A DNA stretch of 64,000 nucleotides from Amblyornis subalaris (GCA_018881555.1 JACAXG010000018.1:2187561-2251560); one strand, 5' to 3'; positions 12,234-27,419 are shown, counted from the stretch's first letter. Numbers and translations are program-made. Notes: generated by a model not told the origin, from the sequence alone.

Positions 12234-15200
12234 AAACAAAACCTGAGCTTCTCTTCTGGAAGAATCTGACTTATGCACTGATATTGGTTACACTTTCTAA
12301 TCAGGTTAGATTTTGCACTCACTGAAGGAGAAAAATCCCTTCTCCTTTCATCCCATGGTTCATGTTCTCACCAGCTCATTATCATTTTTGTTTGCGCCTG
12401 TTGCATCCTTCTCCCAGCCCATCTGTTGGTGAGGCTGTGCAAGCTATGGTCAAGAAAAAGAATTATTTCTGTCAGTTCTATTTTACTTAATCATTTGGCA
12501 ACAAGATTCAACCCCACCACCTTTGGCTTTTGGCAAGAAAGAATTTACTCTCTGCGCCCTGGATAAATTCTAGTTTAGGTAGTTAGAGAGAATTTGATGG
12601 GCAGACGTAATTTTGCTGCTGGCTGTATCAATTTTGCAGAGGAATTTAAATAGTCATCTTCTTCATAGCCCATGACCTTTCTTTGGTCCGGATGTAATTT
12701 GTAAAATGCATATCATCATAGAAAAGGAACTTTAAATCCTCCCTTATGTGTCATGTACTTATGAAACGTGAGAGTTAGTCTCTTCTCATTAGAATTTTAC
12801 ACTGCAAAACTGTCATTAATCTTGAAACAGGATACCATTAATAATTTTCTGAAGTCTTAGTATCAGGTTCTTGCTGCACTTTACAAGTACAATAAATATG
12901 ATTTTTGTCCAATAAAATGGAATTAAAAGCACACTTATGCTGTAAAAATCTGTAGTTGACTTTTAAATTAATAAAAGCTTTGATAAATTTTAATGAGTCA
13001 AGGCAAACGTTCTAGGCAGGGAACATTAATGCATTACAGAACTTCCTGCTTTGGTTCAATTGCACTATTTGCCATTTTAAAGTCACTCTGCTTGATACAA
13101 TTCTCACAATGGAAATTTTAAATTGCCTTGCACTCAGGATTTTTATTATTATTTAATCATTTATTTACATCTCTTATATCCATATATGCAGACTTTTGGC
13201 TTCTGTTCTGTCCTTTAGAACACTTGGCAAACAAAGTCCCCATCTTTAAAATTTGGCAACTTGAAAAATATCCTTGACGTTCCAGAAGTAAAAAGGAAAT
13301 ATGACTTGGAGAGCTAACATATCACCTGAAGCACAAGGATATTCAAATACCACTATTTTGATATTACTTGCTAGTTCTGTGGGGGTTTTTTGTTTTGTTT
13401 TTAGTATCACTACTCTGACTTTTACTTCAGCCTGTTATAAATAAAAAGGAATTCACTTATGTGTTTTATCTGGTTTGAACAAAAAGCATCATCCTAAACC
13501 CACCAATATATTCAAAAGTAAACCAGGAATAATTTCCAGTAATTTTCTATACTATACCAACAGTCTCCAGGAATAACTGTAACATTTTTGGACTGGCTGT
13601 AGATCTGGGGGATCTGCTTAGTTGCAAAGTTTTGCAGTGGAAGTGTTAAGCACTTACTTTTCTTCTGTAACGATCACCTACTTTGCATTCACACTCCGCG
13701 TGGTTTTACAGGTGCATCCAAGACTGTTTTGCCCTCTGATGGCCATCCTGCAGTGTTTGGGCTTTGTTAACACGATGCTGAGCTGCATCTTGTATAATCT
13801 ACTTTTAACAGAGCCCTTAGTACAGGCTAATTGCAGTCCCAATTTCCACAGCGTTGGTAAGAATTGATCCTGACTGAAAGCAGTAGATTTATATGATGTA
13901 CTCATTACTCTGTCACAAAACCCACTTTGCCTACAGGACCTTGGTTATCAGTCTAATTGCACACTCTAGCTATTGTGTTTGGCATTCATAACCTTTAAAG
14001 CAGAGAATGGAAAAAATGAAGAAGAATTTAAAAAAAGCACTGCTTGCCAAAAGTGGCAATTGAGGAGTCTAAAGCAATATCTAAGTGCTTTTCTTCTTTC
14101 TTTCACATCTCATTGGGTTGAGAGCACTGAAACCCTGCCCTTGTGTTCTCCTGAGAATAGCCCTGCCACAGCACTGGAGCTCTGCATCCACCCTAAAAGA
14201 ATAATACTCATTCCTGCCATAAATGTGCAGAGGATTACTGCAGCTGTCTACACAAACCTGAGACTTGGCCAAGGCTCCCCCCAAGATCAAGACGGTCTGC
14301 TTTGGTAGCAGCTATGCCCCTGTGAAGGCAGAACAAGGTAATAATTGCAAATTCATAAGAGGAACATGACTTAAAACGAAATTTAAAAGAAAATATTTTT
14401 TTTTTCCAGCAGTTTGATATTTATCAATATTTATAATAAAAGTCTTCTTGCAGTAAAAGTTTCCTGTGAGAAAAGTTTGTTGTGGGTCAGCAAATAAAGT
14501 CTCTGTCTCAATAAGAATGATGCAGAAGGCAGGCTCCTAAGAGAGGTCTCAGGATGCAGCAAGACACACAGGAGATGAAATATCTCGTGCAGCAGTTTCT
14601 AATGCAAAAAAGATCAAAACTTGAACTATGCCAAAGGCCAATTCCTGCTTTTAAGAGAAATGTATTAAAGTTGAGCCCAAAGATATATATTTCAAGGTGA
14701 CAGCAATTTCTCACAGGAAACAATTAGTCACTAGAACAAAATTTATAGAGACAGTGTCCCAATACTGTCAGTTATTATCTTAGGGTATTAAAATAAGCTC
14801 AAAAAATAAATAACTGTTGGATCACATATTCATCAGTTAACAATGTTAGAGCTAACATTCATTTAGCACAAGCACCCAGAGGTTACCAGCTGGCAGTGTT
14901 GAATCCAATGTAATTTCCACAGCTAGAAATAATATCCTGAACATTTACAACCCAAGTAAAATCTTTTCTATACTCTCTTCTTCCAATTATCTTACCCTTC
15001 CTGCTGCCTCATCACCTTTTTCTGCCCTTTTTCCTCCATCATTATCTCTTCTAAACTCTAGAGAACAGAAAATTTCTTCAGTCTTTTTCAATATCTTTAC
15101 CTATTTCAGATTTACATTAATGCAGTGATGAATTGATCTAGCTATTTGAGGAAAGTACTCACCCTTTGCTCCCTCTATAGCAAAAAGAGTTCACCCATCT

Positions 15201-16609
15201 AAGATCTGTGCAAGATGCTAAATATATCTATCTCTCTCCCTTGATTTACAATCTCTTCTTGCCTGGAAAAGAAACTTAGACCTCGTCACATTTCTAGAAT
15301 GGCCCAGGATTACATGGCATGGGGTTCATGACCTCAGCTACATTCACAAAAGAAGTAAGAAACACATGTTGAATCAATAAACATGTCGGTGGCTGTTGTC
15401 CAGCACTGAGACCAAATGGCACAGAAAATTCTTCACCTGGTCAGCTCCCAAACCCAGGGTTATGGTGTGCAAGCTGCCTACCTGCTGGGAGCACTCTGGC
15501 TGCACCTGGAGTTCCTTTGGGATGGTGCTCATGCCCCAGCCCGCAGAGAGGCTGGGATCGGGTCTAGAACCATTTTGCAATATGGAATATTGGGTTTGAG
15601 AATCCAGAAAGGATATCTAGTTTTAAATTCCTAGTATAGACATAGCAATGAGGGCAACACCAGAGTCTCTCTCCCCATTAACCAGACTTGAAGAGGCTGG
15701 GTGTTACCAAAGAGAGCTAAGAGCACTGAGCACCTTCATTACTCTCCTGAAAAACTGAATGTGTGTCAGGATTGTTTCACAACCTTTTGGGGATCCACCT
15801 CATACTGTGAAGACAGACGTCAATACAGTTTACCTTTCCTTTTCAGCAGGACTCCTTACTGCTGAAGGGGCTGTCAGGCCACTTGCAAACACCCACTGGG
15901 TCCTAGCAGGAAACCACACAACCCCATTGCTCTCTTCCAAAAACATAACACAATATTATACCATGAACTTTATTCACAGTCTTTAGAGTTGTGTCTCACA
16001 AAGCTCAGAAAGCTGGTCACACTACATGTCAGAAAAGAAATTTTGAATCCCCTATAAAATCTTCACCCCAGCTTAGGTCTCCTATATCAAGGCAAGTTAA
16101 GCAGCCACAAGACCACAAGCAAGCTCACCTGAGACTATCCTAAACCACCTCCTCTTGTTGCCTTGGGTCTCTGATAGGTAATTGGTGCTCCCTGGTTAGT
16201 TATTGTCAGCTCCACCCTGCAGAAAAGCACTTGGTCAGGTGTTCTTGCTTCCCTAACTTTGTAGATTTATGCACATTTTTGATGCCAACCTGAGGAGCAA
16301 AGCCATGCTACAGGGCAATCTGAGGTGGCATTGCTCCCAAAATACTCCAGAAAGAGCACCTTCACAGGAAGTGTTAATTTCCAGTTGTGTATCTGCATAC
16401 ATGCATAGATTGAACAACCGATCCAACGCGTGAGACTGAACAAGTAATGTCTTCTCTTCAGAATCCTTTGTTTTCTCCTTTTTACCTTCTCTTTCTTTTG
16501 AAGACAGGTTGGGGTATTAGGTGGATTCAGAAATGCGTGAACATTTTTGCTTCAATATGTGTTCTTCAGCTTTCACTGGATTGGAAACTCAGTCTTACTG
16601 TAGCTGGTA

Positions 16610-16703
16610 ACAGTAATGTACTTTTGGAGGTCTCTCATGGAATACATGCAGTTTCCACAGTAATGTACTTTTGGAGGTCTCTCATGGAATACATGCAGTT
16701 TCC
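16610..16703 (+). repeat. Exact 47-bp tandem duplication
   Basis: The 47-bp unit starting acagtaatgtacttttgg is present twice back to back (16610-16656 and 16657-16703) with no difference. One extra base of the period also matches at 16704. The perfect identity in otherwise unremarkable intron sequence indicates a recent duplication. An assembly artefact is the alternative. Confidence 0.95.
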
Positions 16704-18268
16704 ATGGACTGATGACTTGAAAGAAAAATACGTCACAATATATAGCCACGCTGAGAATGCAGCTAACACTTCCACACGGCTTATTAAATAAATCACGTAT
16801 ATTGTTTTGTCTATACTAGGAAAATGACCTATAAACTGACAAAAGTAAATTGTTATGCTCTGTTGTCTTAGAAAATGTTCTGACAATTTAAGAAAACATA
16901 TAAGATCTTTAGCAAGACTATGAAAAATAAGATCACTTCAATGTTTCAAAACTTTTGAGGAATGACCCAAATTTTTTTCGTTTTTTTTCTGTTCCACATC
17001 AGCAGAGAAACCACTTTGACACATTATTTTTTTGCAAAAAAAATTCTGGTTTTGTGGTAAGCCATGCTATTTTTGGAGCAACCAGTGGATGCTTCAAACA
17101 TATCCTCATGCTCGAAGACAAGTCACATAATACCAAATCTACTTGCATTGGTACATGGGAGTAACCTGGCTCTTGGCTCAATCCCAGTGCACGTTGTGAG
17201 AAAGATATTTAAAATATGAATACTTTTAGGAACACCCCTCATCTTGCCCAGAGAATACTCAGATCTGTGGGGAAGGATGAACATGGATAAAATGCTGGAT
17301 CTTAGAGTGGCACATTTTAGTCTCAAGGTGGGACCAAGTTAGGAGCTGACATTTCTACAGCCCATTAATCTGTGCTTGAAATACCCATGACATAAAAAAA
17401 GTTCTGATAAAAAACAGGACTGCTTTTTATTTTAAGAAGGAATCTCTATTATCAGAAATGCCCCTAATGGTGATAAAACTGGCTACAAGGCTCACATATC
17501 TTTAAGCATTTATTCAATTTCATTTCTAAAATGAAGGTTATAAATCAACCTCAAACCCTTTCTGAAAAACACTGTTATCCTCCAAGCCTTTATGAGCGTT
17601 TACAGAAGAATGATTCCTTTCTGTGTCAAATGTTATGAAAGACAGTTCATACTTCAAATAATGTGATTTATAGGTTGAGATTGTGAAGTTCAATTTAATA
17701 AAGCTCAGAGAAGATGCATGAACCTCAAAAAGCTTTTTAATAGAGATCTTTCAGAGTTGAGATGCTACCCTTATTTTATATGAGCTGCTCTATATTCTTG
17801 TGTATGCTGTGGTTGGTGATGGATGCCAGCAGAATTAGCCACCACAGAAAATTTACCTTCTTTCCTCTTCTTTTTCTCTCCACAAGAATTTAGCTGATGA
17901 CAGATTGTATATGCAAATCTCATTACTTTCTACAGTTATCATGAAAAACTAAAGGGCTTTCCAGTATTCATGTTTGTTTCTTGAATTGCCAACTTTTATT
18001 CTTGATGATGTAATTTCTCAAAGAAAGACTAATGTACTTGGTTAGTATTCCCTTTGGTTCAAGGAACTGTTGGGGCATTTACCACTATATTAATTTTATT
18101 TTGTAGTCCAGATGACAAACTTTCGAAAATCAGCTGTTCTGACCAGGGACAGTCCCACAAACTAATGAAAAGGTTATCATGACAGAATTTCCACCTAATA
18201 TGTTTTTCAATATTGATTTAGAATTTGAATTAAAAGATGTAAAATTCCATTTCAATTCATAGCAATGT

Positions 18269-18281
18269 AAAAAAAAAAAAA
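18269..18281 (+). repeat. Poly-A run
   Basis: A run of about 13 A in intron 3. No retrocopy body was recognised upstream. Confidence 0.85.
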
Positions 18282-19576
18282 GACAGTGAAATGATTCTTA
18301 CAGAAAATGATACTTCAGAAAAATAAAAGTATTTTGATTTCTGGATTTTAGTCACCAAAATCATACCTTAGACAGGATTTCTGAAAACTGATATGAACCC
18401 TGAGTGTGTGATAGAGCGTAGAAAGACAGACTAGGCCAAAAGAACCTTGTCATTTAAAGAAGCTTCAGCTATATTATTCCCCTACACCATGACATAACCA
18501 TTCCTTGTCAAATTAGTATTCCAATTTCTGAAAAAATACAGGGTTAGTAGCTCCTGTTACAGTCTGTACCTTTACAGTGCAATTAACGAAACAAACAGCA
18601 AAACCTAACTCTGAAAAATGAAACTAATCTAGATGGAATTACTATAGAAGAAATGCAGATTCAACTGTTCCCTTCCATTAGCATGTCAGGAATTGACTCA
18701 TAAGAGGAAACCTCATGGATTCCTGCTAATCATCTAATCTAAGTTATAACTACAGTGTAAATGTATTTGATGCAAATTATTATTGAATCTAGACAGCAAG
18801 TAAAAATACATTAAACAGGATGCTAGTTCACCAACAATCAATGAAAATGTTATTTTAAGAAATTATTTCTGGGAATAATATATTTAAAGACTAAGTGCTT
18901 TTTTCCCTAAATTGCTAAACATTCACACTCATTCATACTTTCAGTGTTCCTTTTTCCATGGTAGAAATAAAAATGTAGTTTCAACTATTATATAAATGAA
19001 ATATAATTAATATGTTTAAGAGCTTCATATGGCTTAGTGTTAACAGAACAGATGTGACGATTGCTCACGGATCACTTATGATTTTTGTGTTTTGCGCTTG
19101 TTGCAGTTCAATAATAAAAGTCATTATTTGAAAATAATGTGTAGAAAGGTCTTGAAATTCAGGTGAAAATTGAGACAGAGCAGTCAGAAGTCTGGAACAT
19201 GTTACTGCAGCCTGCAAGTGCAGACACTCCAGAAATATATCAGAAGGTATTTTAAATTCATTTAGGATTGTTCAAGACTAATTTTTTATACAAACGTTAT
19301 AAGTCTGATACAAGGAGAGAGTTATTCGGGGTTGACTAGATTAATCTGGGGGAGGCTTGGGCTCAAGATTTCGCTTTGCTGTCTCAGGGTTCTCCAACAG
19401 GTCAGTAGCTCATTCTGGAGTCAGGGCTTTGAATCACCAGACATCTGAATGTGCAATATTTGGGGTGAACACTTCGGGTGAAAATACNAAGTGTCAATGA
19501 ACTTATTTTTGGAAAATTTTTTACAGTTCTAATTGTGTTAGTCCAAGTCCCTGAATGTCAGTAGAGCCTCATGCAG

Positions 19577-19875
19577 AATCATAGAGTCACAGAACATCCT
19601 GAGTTGGAAGGGACTCACAAAGATCATTGAATACAACTCTTGGCCCTGTACAGAACCGTCGAGTCACACCATGTGCCTGAGAGCATTGTCCAAAGGCTTC
19701 TTGAACTCTGTCAGGCTTGGTGCTGTGACCACTTCCCTGGGGAGCCTGTTCCAGTGCCCAACCACCCTCTGGGAGAACCTTTTCCTGATACCCAACCTAA
19801 GCCTTCCCTGCCTCAACTTCATGATGTTTCCTCGAGTCCTGTCACTGGTCACAAGAGTGAAGAGATCAGTACTTG
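19577..19875 (-). mobile_element. CR1 LINE 3' fragment with the end of ORF2
   Basis: A 5'-truncated CR1 copy about 300 bp long. On the plus strand it begins with the reverse complement of the CR1 tail (aatcatagagtcacagaa, then gttggaagggact). On the minus strand, 19664-19860 reads as the C-terminal end of the CR1 reverse transcriptase polyprotein. It includes [20 protein letters not shown] and a terminal LDNALRHMV followed by a stop, with no frameshift. About 90 bp of 3' UTR follows. It lies in the same orientation as STK32B, in intron 3. CR1 is the dominant LINE of birds and supports the avian assignment. Confidence 0.93.
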
Positions 19876-21576
19876 TAGATAGATGGGTCAACTATTACCA
19901 TTGCTAGAGACAGCAAATACAGAATGTTGTTAGTGCACCGAAGCATCTCGAAATGTTTTGTAAATTCTAGAGTACTACATTTCTCTTTCATTTTCTGTGT
20001 TTCTCATACATGCATATAGTATAGCATTTGAGTCTTGAGATGTGGCAGTATCTTAGAAGTGCAAGAAGGATAAAAGTCATCATAACACCTAATACATTTT
20101 AAGGTATTGCTTATTTCAAGTTTAATCTTTGGCAAGAAAAAAGAAAATGATAAAGAATATTTATTATCTGATTATAATTCAGTAAATGGGAATCTAGCAT
20201 ACTTTTTGTTTCACAATAAATATTTGATCCTCAGTCCTTCAGCACTGTTATGTTTATCTCTCAGATCAATTAACCTATGACTGCTTCTGTACAGTGTCTA
20301 GTTACACAGTGGAAACTTCCACACCTCTTGATAAAGAACAAAAGTTACTTGGATTTCAAAAAAGGTAGATAAATGCATAACAGAGAAATCCACAGGCTGC
20401 TAAGAACAGAAATATCATATCTTTGGTAAAGAAATACTGAAACTAAGGTTCCTGGAACCTTGGAAAATATACTGGGGAAGTTTTTTATTACAGTCGCAGT
20501 GTTTATATATTTTTCTTTAAGCTTTCAACAGGGTATTAGATTAGCCCAAATACGATCATTCATATCAAGTAGAGAGCACATATATATGTGTATATATAAT
20601 TAGGTCCTTTTGGAATCAATTTTGGGTTCAAATGCTTTGCTGTTATAACTGAGTGCAATTATACTAAAGCCGTGTTCACTCAAGACAGAACAAAATTTTT
20701 CTTATAATTCATGAAAGGTGCTAACCTGGCAACAGGAGTGAGCTAAGGGATAGGCAAAACACTTTAGACACTGACCTCTAGTAAGACAGCTGAAACTCAC
20801 AAAACACAGGATCAGTTTGCATTGTGACCATCTGCGGTCAATCAAGCTATTCACAAACTGTACAATTTCCATATCATAATGTTTTATGTCCCCTACACCT
20901 TTTTTTTTTTAATAATGTAGATCATTTTAGACAAGGGAGGAAAACTCTGCATCCCATTACTACCATCAGTACAAAAGCCAGCAAATATTCATTCCATAAA
21001 AGCCAGCAATCATTTTAAGTTGGTGGTGTAGTTGAAGTTAGCCATTACTTGACCGACATTTTCTCACGCTCATATGCAACCGAGGGATTCAGTGGCTAGC
21101 ACGGAGAAGTTAAGACAAATTGCAGGTGAAAAATAGATGCTTTTCTATTTTCCTGTGTCAGTATTTTTTAAAAGTAATTGAGTTTTGAATTTTCTCTGAA
21201 TCAACTAAAAAACTAATTAAATGAATGGTTGGTTTTGGTGTTCCACAGCTTTATTAGAGAAGTTTAGTCCAGATATTGTCAAAATAAATGATGAAGCTGG
21301 ACAAGACAACACATTTCCACACACCGCTGTAAAAATTTGGAGAGAAACCAAACTAGTAATGAAAAGGTGAATGTGAAGTTTAAATATTCCAATTAAAAAG
21401 GCACCTTGAAAATATTAATGAAAACTAAAATGCCCTGAGAAACCTTAGTTCCTTTAACAATGGAGGTCACTAAAAATCTTTTGTTCTTTTCAGCTTTCCA
21501 GCCTTCCATACTCTGAACTGATTCAGCAATAAGGAGAAAATGAGACATCCTTGATAGCTTTTTAAAGATTTTCTTA

Positions 21577-21729
<153 letters not shown>

Positions 21730-22650
21730 CTAATTGACAGCAAAGTAAAAGAAATTTTGACACCTTCAGAAAGTAAATTCAACTGTGATTTTGGAAAAAA
21801 AGGAGCCTTTCATGATATTTCAGTAATTCAGGTCTGCATCCTACAACCAAGTAACACCTCCAATAAGTTCACTTCACAGCTCTGCAGGATTCTTTGTAAT
21901 AGATTGTAATTAAAAAATTAACAAAAGAACACACAGCCCTGCATAACAAGAAATAGGGACCCAGAAACCTGTCATAAATTTCAGAAGTTACATGGTAAAG
22001 CTGGGAGGAATATCCTCCAGTTGCTGAAATCACAGGCAATTTCATTAGTCAGAGAAATTACTGCCTCCTGCTTAGCAAAAATGCGCAGTCATTGTCCTCA
22101 TTCCCACAAGTCAATACACGCATCTTGATTACTGCATCATAAACCTTGCCTTTGTTCCCAAGGCTCAATATTCCATCTAAATATCAGAAATATGCTCTCT
22201 TAATTATTTTTGAAGAGAAAAAGAATTTTCATACAGATATTCATCAGAATATTTTTGAATTCACAAGAGACCATTACAATGATTTAGTCTCTGACAGTAC
22301 ACTCCTTTGCTTTTGCTTTTATTTTATCTTCTTTCTTTTTTCTTTTTTTTTTATGAAAGTCAAATAATGTAAACTCAGGAAGAAAATCTTAGTCAAGAGA
22401 ATTCCCATGGAAAGTCTGGATTGCTTTTCGTCATGGTAGATTATCTCGGGAATGGAGCTGGAGAGTGTCACAAGCACTACATCCAAGCATCCTGTTAAGT
22501 ACAATTTTTGGCAACACAGAAATATACAATTGTTCTGAATGTACTGGAAACATCTGGTTTAGGTATCACAACTCTGTAGTGCCTAAGTTCAAAGGTATTC
22601 TGGATTCACTTGGTGTGGGCATTATTTTTTATTTGTGTATTTATGTATGT

Positions 22651-22672
22651 ACACACACGCACACATACACAC
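22651..22672 (+). repeat. Short (CA)n-like repeat
   Basis: An alternating acacacac tract with g and t interruptions, in intron 2. Confidence 0.8.
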
Positions 22673-25452
22673 TCCTATATTATATGCACATAAAATTATA
22701 CCATACACTAATAAAATTCATGCTCAGAGATCAACAAAAAGAAATCCTTTGGGTCTGAGTTGTATTTTATGGAATTTATGTGCTTATTATTTAGAAACAA
22801 TCAGGAGAAACAAAGGCAACTTCCCACAGCTGAATCTGGGAGGAGCAAGGGCAGTGAAACCAAACCACATTTATTTCTCTGAAACTCTATTTTCATAAAG
22901 TGTGTCCTTGAGCTCAAATCTACTCCAAATAGAGGAATTAATAGAGTAGTTTTAACCTGTACTGATAAGGTGTGATTAAGCAGAGTTTCTAATTACCTTT
23001 CCTAATATCAAGAGTTGTTCTGCTAATTAAGGAAAACATGGATGGTAACATTTTGTTTTGAGCACGTTGATGTTGGACAATGGTGAGTACTGAAGTTTTG
23101 TTTCATTTTCCACCTTGGACCGTTATGGAAAATCTGAATATTTTTGATGCCCTTAATATAACAAAAGGTTCACATTTATATGGAAACAACCCAGGCTGTT
23201 GAACAGTGGGGAATTCGGGAATTCTGTTTGGCTTTTTCGGGGAAGAAGAGGTAGTAAGCGAGATTGAACTGAAACTGAGTGGGAAATGAAGGGATGGAAA
23301 TGAATCATTCAAGCTCCCACAGGTCCTTTAAAAGCATAAGCAGAATTTTGAGGGGCAGTTCCTGACATCCTGTCTTAGAATATGTGGAGACTCCAATTTA
23401 GTGAGTCACAATATAAAGTACAAGAGTTGGAGATTCTAGCTCAGAACCTAAGTCCAGAAGTTCAGTCACATGAATTTGCATCATGATTTTCATGTAAAAC
23501 TTGGCCAAGAGTTAGGTGTTTGCAGAAGTCTCCTATTCCATTACACAAAAAGCCTCCCTACTGAAGTGTTGACTANAGATACTGCTGAGAGAATGGAGTT
23601 TTACTCAGCTGAGAATTACAAGTTTGACCAATGCAGCAAACCAAGATCACATACAGCACCTAAATATGTAATGTAAACAGGTTTTGAAACACTGCTGTGA
23701 CTCCAGAAGGCACTCAGCTCTCTTACCTGTCAGTAAAGACAAGGGTATTCAGTGCAGTTGAAACAGACCTTCTGTTGTAGAAGCTTACCTAGCAGCTTCA
23801 AAGCAGAATGATAGTAAACATTTTCTAGGAATGTGTACCTACTTAAATCTCTTAGCATGGTTACAAAATCAATAGGACTTTAATGAATATAATAAAGCTG
23901 CTTCCTACTAAAAATCAGGAAACACAACCTGCATCCTTATTGATGCTATTGTGAAAAGTGCTTGACATTGCTATGCCAGCACTGAATCGTGGGGGAGATC
24001 CTCCCTGGCATTTCTGCCTGCTGGCTGTCAACTCTTCTCCTGAGCAGGACATCAATGGGCTGAAAGTTTCCACTAAAGCAAGCAAGAAAGAAAAAGCCCT
24101 CGAGCTCTTCTCACATGTGGAGTCTTAATTGGAAACTTTTAAGTTGGGGGCTTTTTTGTTCCAAAGGAGCAATTTTAAAATAGGGATAAATAGGTACTCT
24201 GGCACCCCAACAAAAAAAATCTGTGATGACTCATTATGATGAAAGCCTGTGCAGAATTGCCTTATTTACATGTATCAGTATGAAAGCCTGTCACACTCAC
24301 ATTCTTTTTCCATTTTTCTGTGAATATCATTTACCAAAGCCCAGGCAGTGTGATGATTCAGAGCAAATATAGGTAGTGAACTCAACAACCATCCAGCTTC
24401 ATAGTCAGCAGAGAGGGACAGGAACATCCATCTCCACATAAGGTATGGATCTAAATAGGTTCAGGGGACTATCTCTGTACCTGGGATGGCTTCCCTCCTA
24501 ATGTCCCCTCAAGAGACTGTAGGTTACTAGTTTGGATATAGGCATTTGTATTGTACATGTTTAAAGGTAGGCATTATGAATCCCCATTAATTTTCTCTGG
24601 AATTGCATAGTGCTATTTTTAAAAATCTCTTGTGAGATCTTGTGAAAACGTTCCCTTTCTAAAGAGGTTTCTTTTACATATCTTAGTTGTTATCACAGGG
24701 TGGTATCTTTTATTTTTTCTGGGAGAAGGTAACAGTGAGCTGCCTTAAAACCTATCAGGTTAAAAGAAATTTCACCAGAGAGTGACTTGGAGCCACTTTC
24801 CCTCAGACACAGAGAAAGGAAACAAATAGATTATGGCTGTAGGGCTAAACTTCATTTTTCAAGAGCAACATGTGCTATGGTCCACTTCTAAACGACCTTC
24901 TTGGATTCCCTCTGATTTCACATGGAAAAAATAGAGAACCTACAGATGGAGTTTAACTACAGATTAAGAGGTCACACAGACACAGTGCTATGGGTGACAA
25001 ACTGCCCTATAGGCTATTGCAGAGCTTAGTAAGTGAAGTGAGGGAGTTATGCTCAATAAAACAGGTAGAATTTGCTAAATGTTTGCTGAAGAAAGCTGCA
25101 TAATGCTGTGTTGGCTGAACAACCACAGGTAGCTTCAGCAAAGTTCTTCCTGGAGCAAAAGATGGGGATGGCTGAAATATCCGACTTGCTGCAAAACACA
25201 GAGTTCTGTTTCCCACTAGAAAAGATTTCTAGCTGCTGTGTGCTTGGTTTGGGAAGAACAAGGTGCACTTAGTCTCAATTTTGGTCTGAATTTGGCACAT
25301 AAGTACTTAGACCCCTCAAACTACCACACGATATGGTTTCATGACAGGTCATAAAAGAGGAGAGATGCAAAACCACAGTTCGAGAAACCTCTGCACAAGG
25401 TCACTGTAAAGTGGAGAGCTGGCAGCTGGAGTGCACTCACCCATGCTCCTGG

Positions 25453-25514
25453 GTCACTAGACTAGATGGGGTCACTACTAGATGACACTACTTGTGTCAC
25501 TAGATTAGATGGGG
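25453..25514 (+). repeat. Near-exact 19-bp direct repeat
   Basis: gtcactagactagatgggg (25453-25471) recurs as gtcactagattagatgggg (25496-25514), with one mismatch at a spacing of 43 bp. A related ctactagatgacact string lies between them. This looks like a decayed tandem duplication. Confidence 0.8.
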
Positions 25515-27419
25515 TTTCTATAGCTGCCATGAGGAATCACAGCCCAGCAGAGGGGCTGTGGCACTGCATGGGCACAAAGCACTCACCCCAACACAGGGGA
25601 CTACAAGACCGAAATCAGCTCCATGCTTCACACTCCGGGTGGGAATTGACAAATCTGCTATTAAGCATGAGCTTGAAATGCTGCTACCTTGTTTGTTCTA
25701 ACCCATGTGCTTTGAATAACTAGTTCTCATAGTCTTAGCCTACAAGCAGAGCTGGAAAGATTTACACAAAGAGGCTGCAGAATGGATATCATAAGTTTGT
25801 CTTTACACAGCCAGAGGATTTCCTTTAAATAGGGAGATTCATTCCCAGATTCCCCTGAGCAAAGCATGACATCTGGAGCAGCCCAAGCATCTGCTTAGTA
25901 TCCTTTCATATTAACTCAAGCTAAATAATAGGTTGTTATACTGTCAAACAATATTAATATTCTGCAGTTATGCATTATGTTGCTTTTAGGATAGTAGCAT
26001 ATTTTTTCTGAAATACTTTGCATATTATTTACTAAAGTACCCTCAATCAGTGCAGACATGATTCTGGGCTCCCATCTGGTTTACACCACCGTAATTTCAA
26101 TTACTTCATCATAGGAAGTCAGTTTTATACAACCAAATTAATCAGAACTAAGTCTTGTGTCTCAGCATCTTAGACAAATAGGAGAGAGTATGTACATTGA
26201 AATTATAATTTGAATTTAATTTAAGGAGGTCAGATTGTTCAATATACCTACTCCCAAGAACAGAGAACTTGAAGAAAATTGGTACGCTAATATCTCTGAG
26301 AACTAGTTGTTACACCTGAATACAAATTATTTTGCAGCAGTAACCCTGCAATTACATGGTTATTGTTGCAGCAAAGGACAATGAGAATGCTTGTATTTCA
26401 ATCCTTGTCAGTTTTGTACTTATAGGATGATCTTCAAACATCTAATTTTTTGCAATATTTTGTTTGAGAAGAATGATAGCTCTATCTATAACAACATGGA
26501 AAAAACCAGCCAGATTAAGCAGGAGAGACCACTTCTAAGGTATCACATGTCTCTGCCTCTACTGTCTCTGCCCTTTCAAAGGGACTGTCACCCTTCCATA
26601 TCACGCAGCAAAATAAAACAAGCCTATGTACTTGCTGAAGGCTTGTTGGTAGATTTTGATCCACTCTTCTCCATGGCATTCAGGAAACTGGCAAATATTT
26701 TTATGATGTTTCTAGAAACATCTAATTTTCTTTCAGGTTTATATGAGCGCAGTTCTTGTGAACCTGCTTTGGGTAACCTGTATTTGTGAGAATAGAATTT
26801 CACAATCCTCAGAGAACATGTTTAAAGTGTAAGTTCCCTCTAAACTTAAATCCTTATTTTGCAGTTGTCAAATGCAAAGGGAAAGTCCTTGGTGTAACAG
26901 GCTTTTTTTTTCCCAGATGAGTACAGGCGTCTGACAAATCACCTTGTTTTTCCTTCCACGGGCAAGGGAAATAAAGAAACCCATTTTAAAATGACCTATT
27001 ATAACATAGCCAAAAGCACAACATGGTAAATCAGTCACCATTTCAAGTGTCTTTCTGTGTGAGTCAGTCTTGCCTTTATCGTTCATTTAGAAGCCTTGTT
27101 GCTGGCAACTTTTCCTAGTACTGTCCTTCTGGAAGTACCTGGCAGCAGAAAATGTCAACAAAGGATGCAACACTGTTAATCTCTATTGTTGGCTGTTTAC
27201 TGCTTGGGGTCTGTTGTGCTCTAGCATCTTGCAACATATACCATGTTCAGTATCATGCTTTCCTTAAACTGTCTGCTTCCTTTATGGCTCCTCTGTGGCC
27301 TTTTCTGTTTTCTGAGAGCAATAGGATGTTTTAAGACATGCTCTACTTTTTTATTTTATTGCTCTTGGTACAATATCTCGCGCTGTCTCTCTCTCTCTCA
27401 GTATTTCTTAAATTACTCT

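Noticed and set aside
26391..26789. 132-codon plus-strand frame
   Set aside because: It looks like AT-rich intron sequence with no domain and is antisense to STK32B intron 2.
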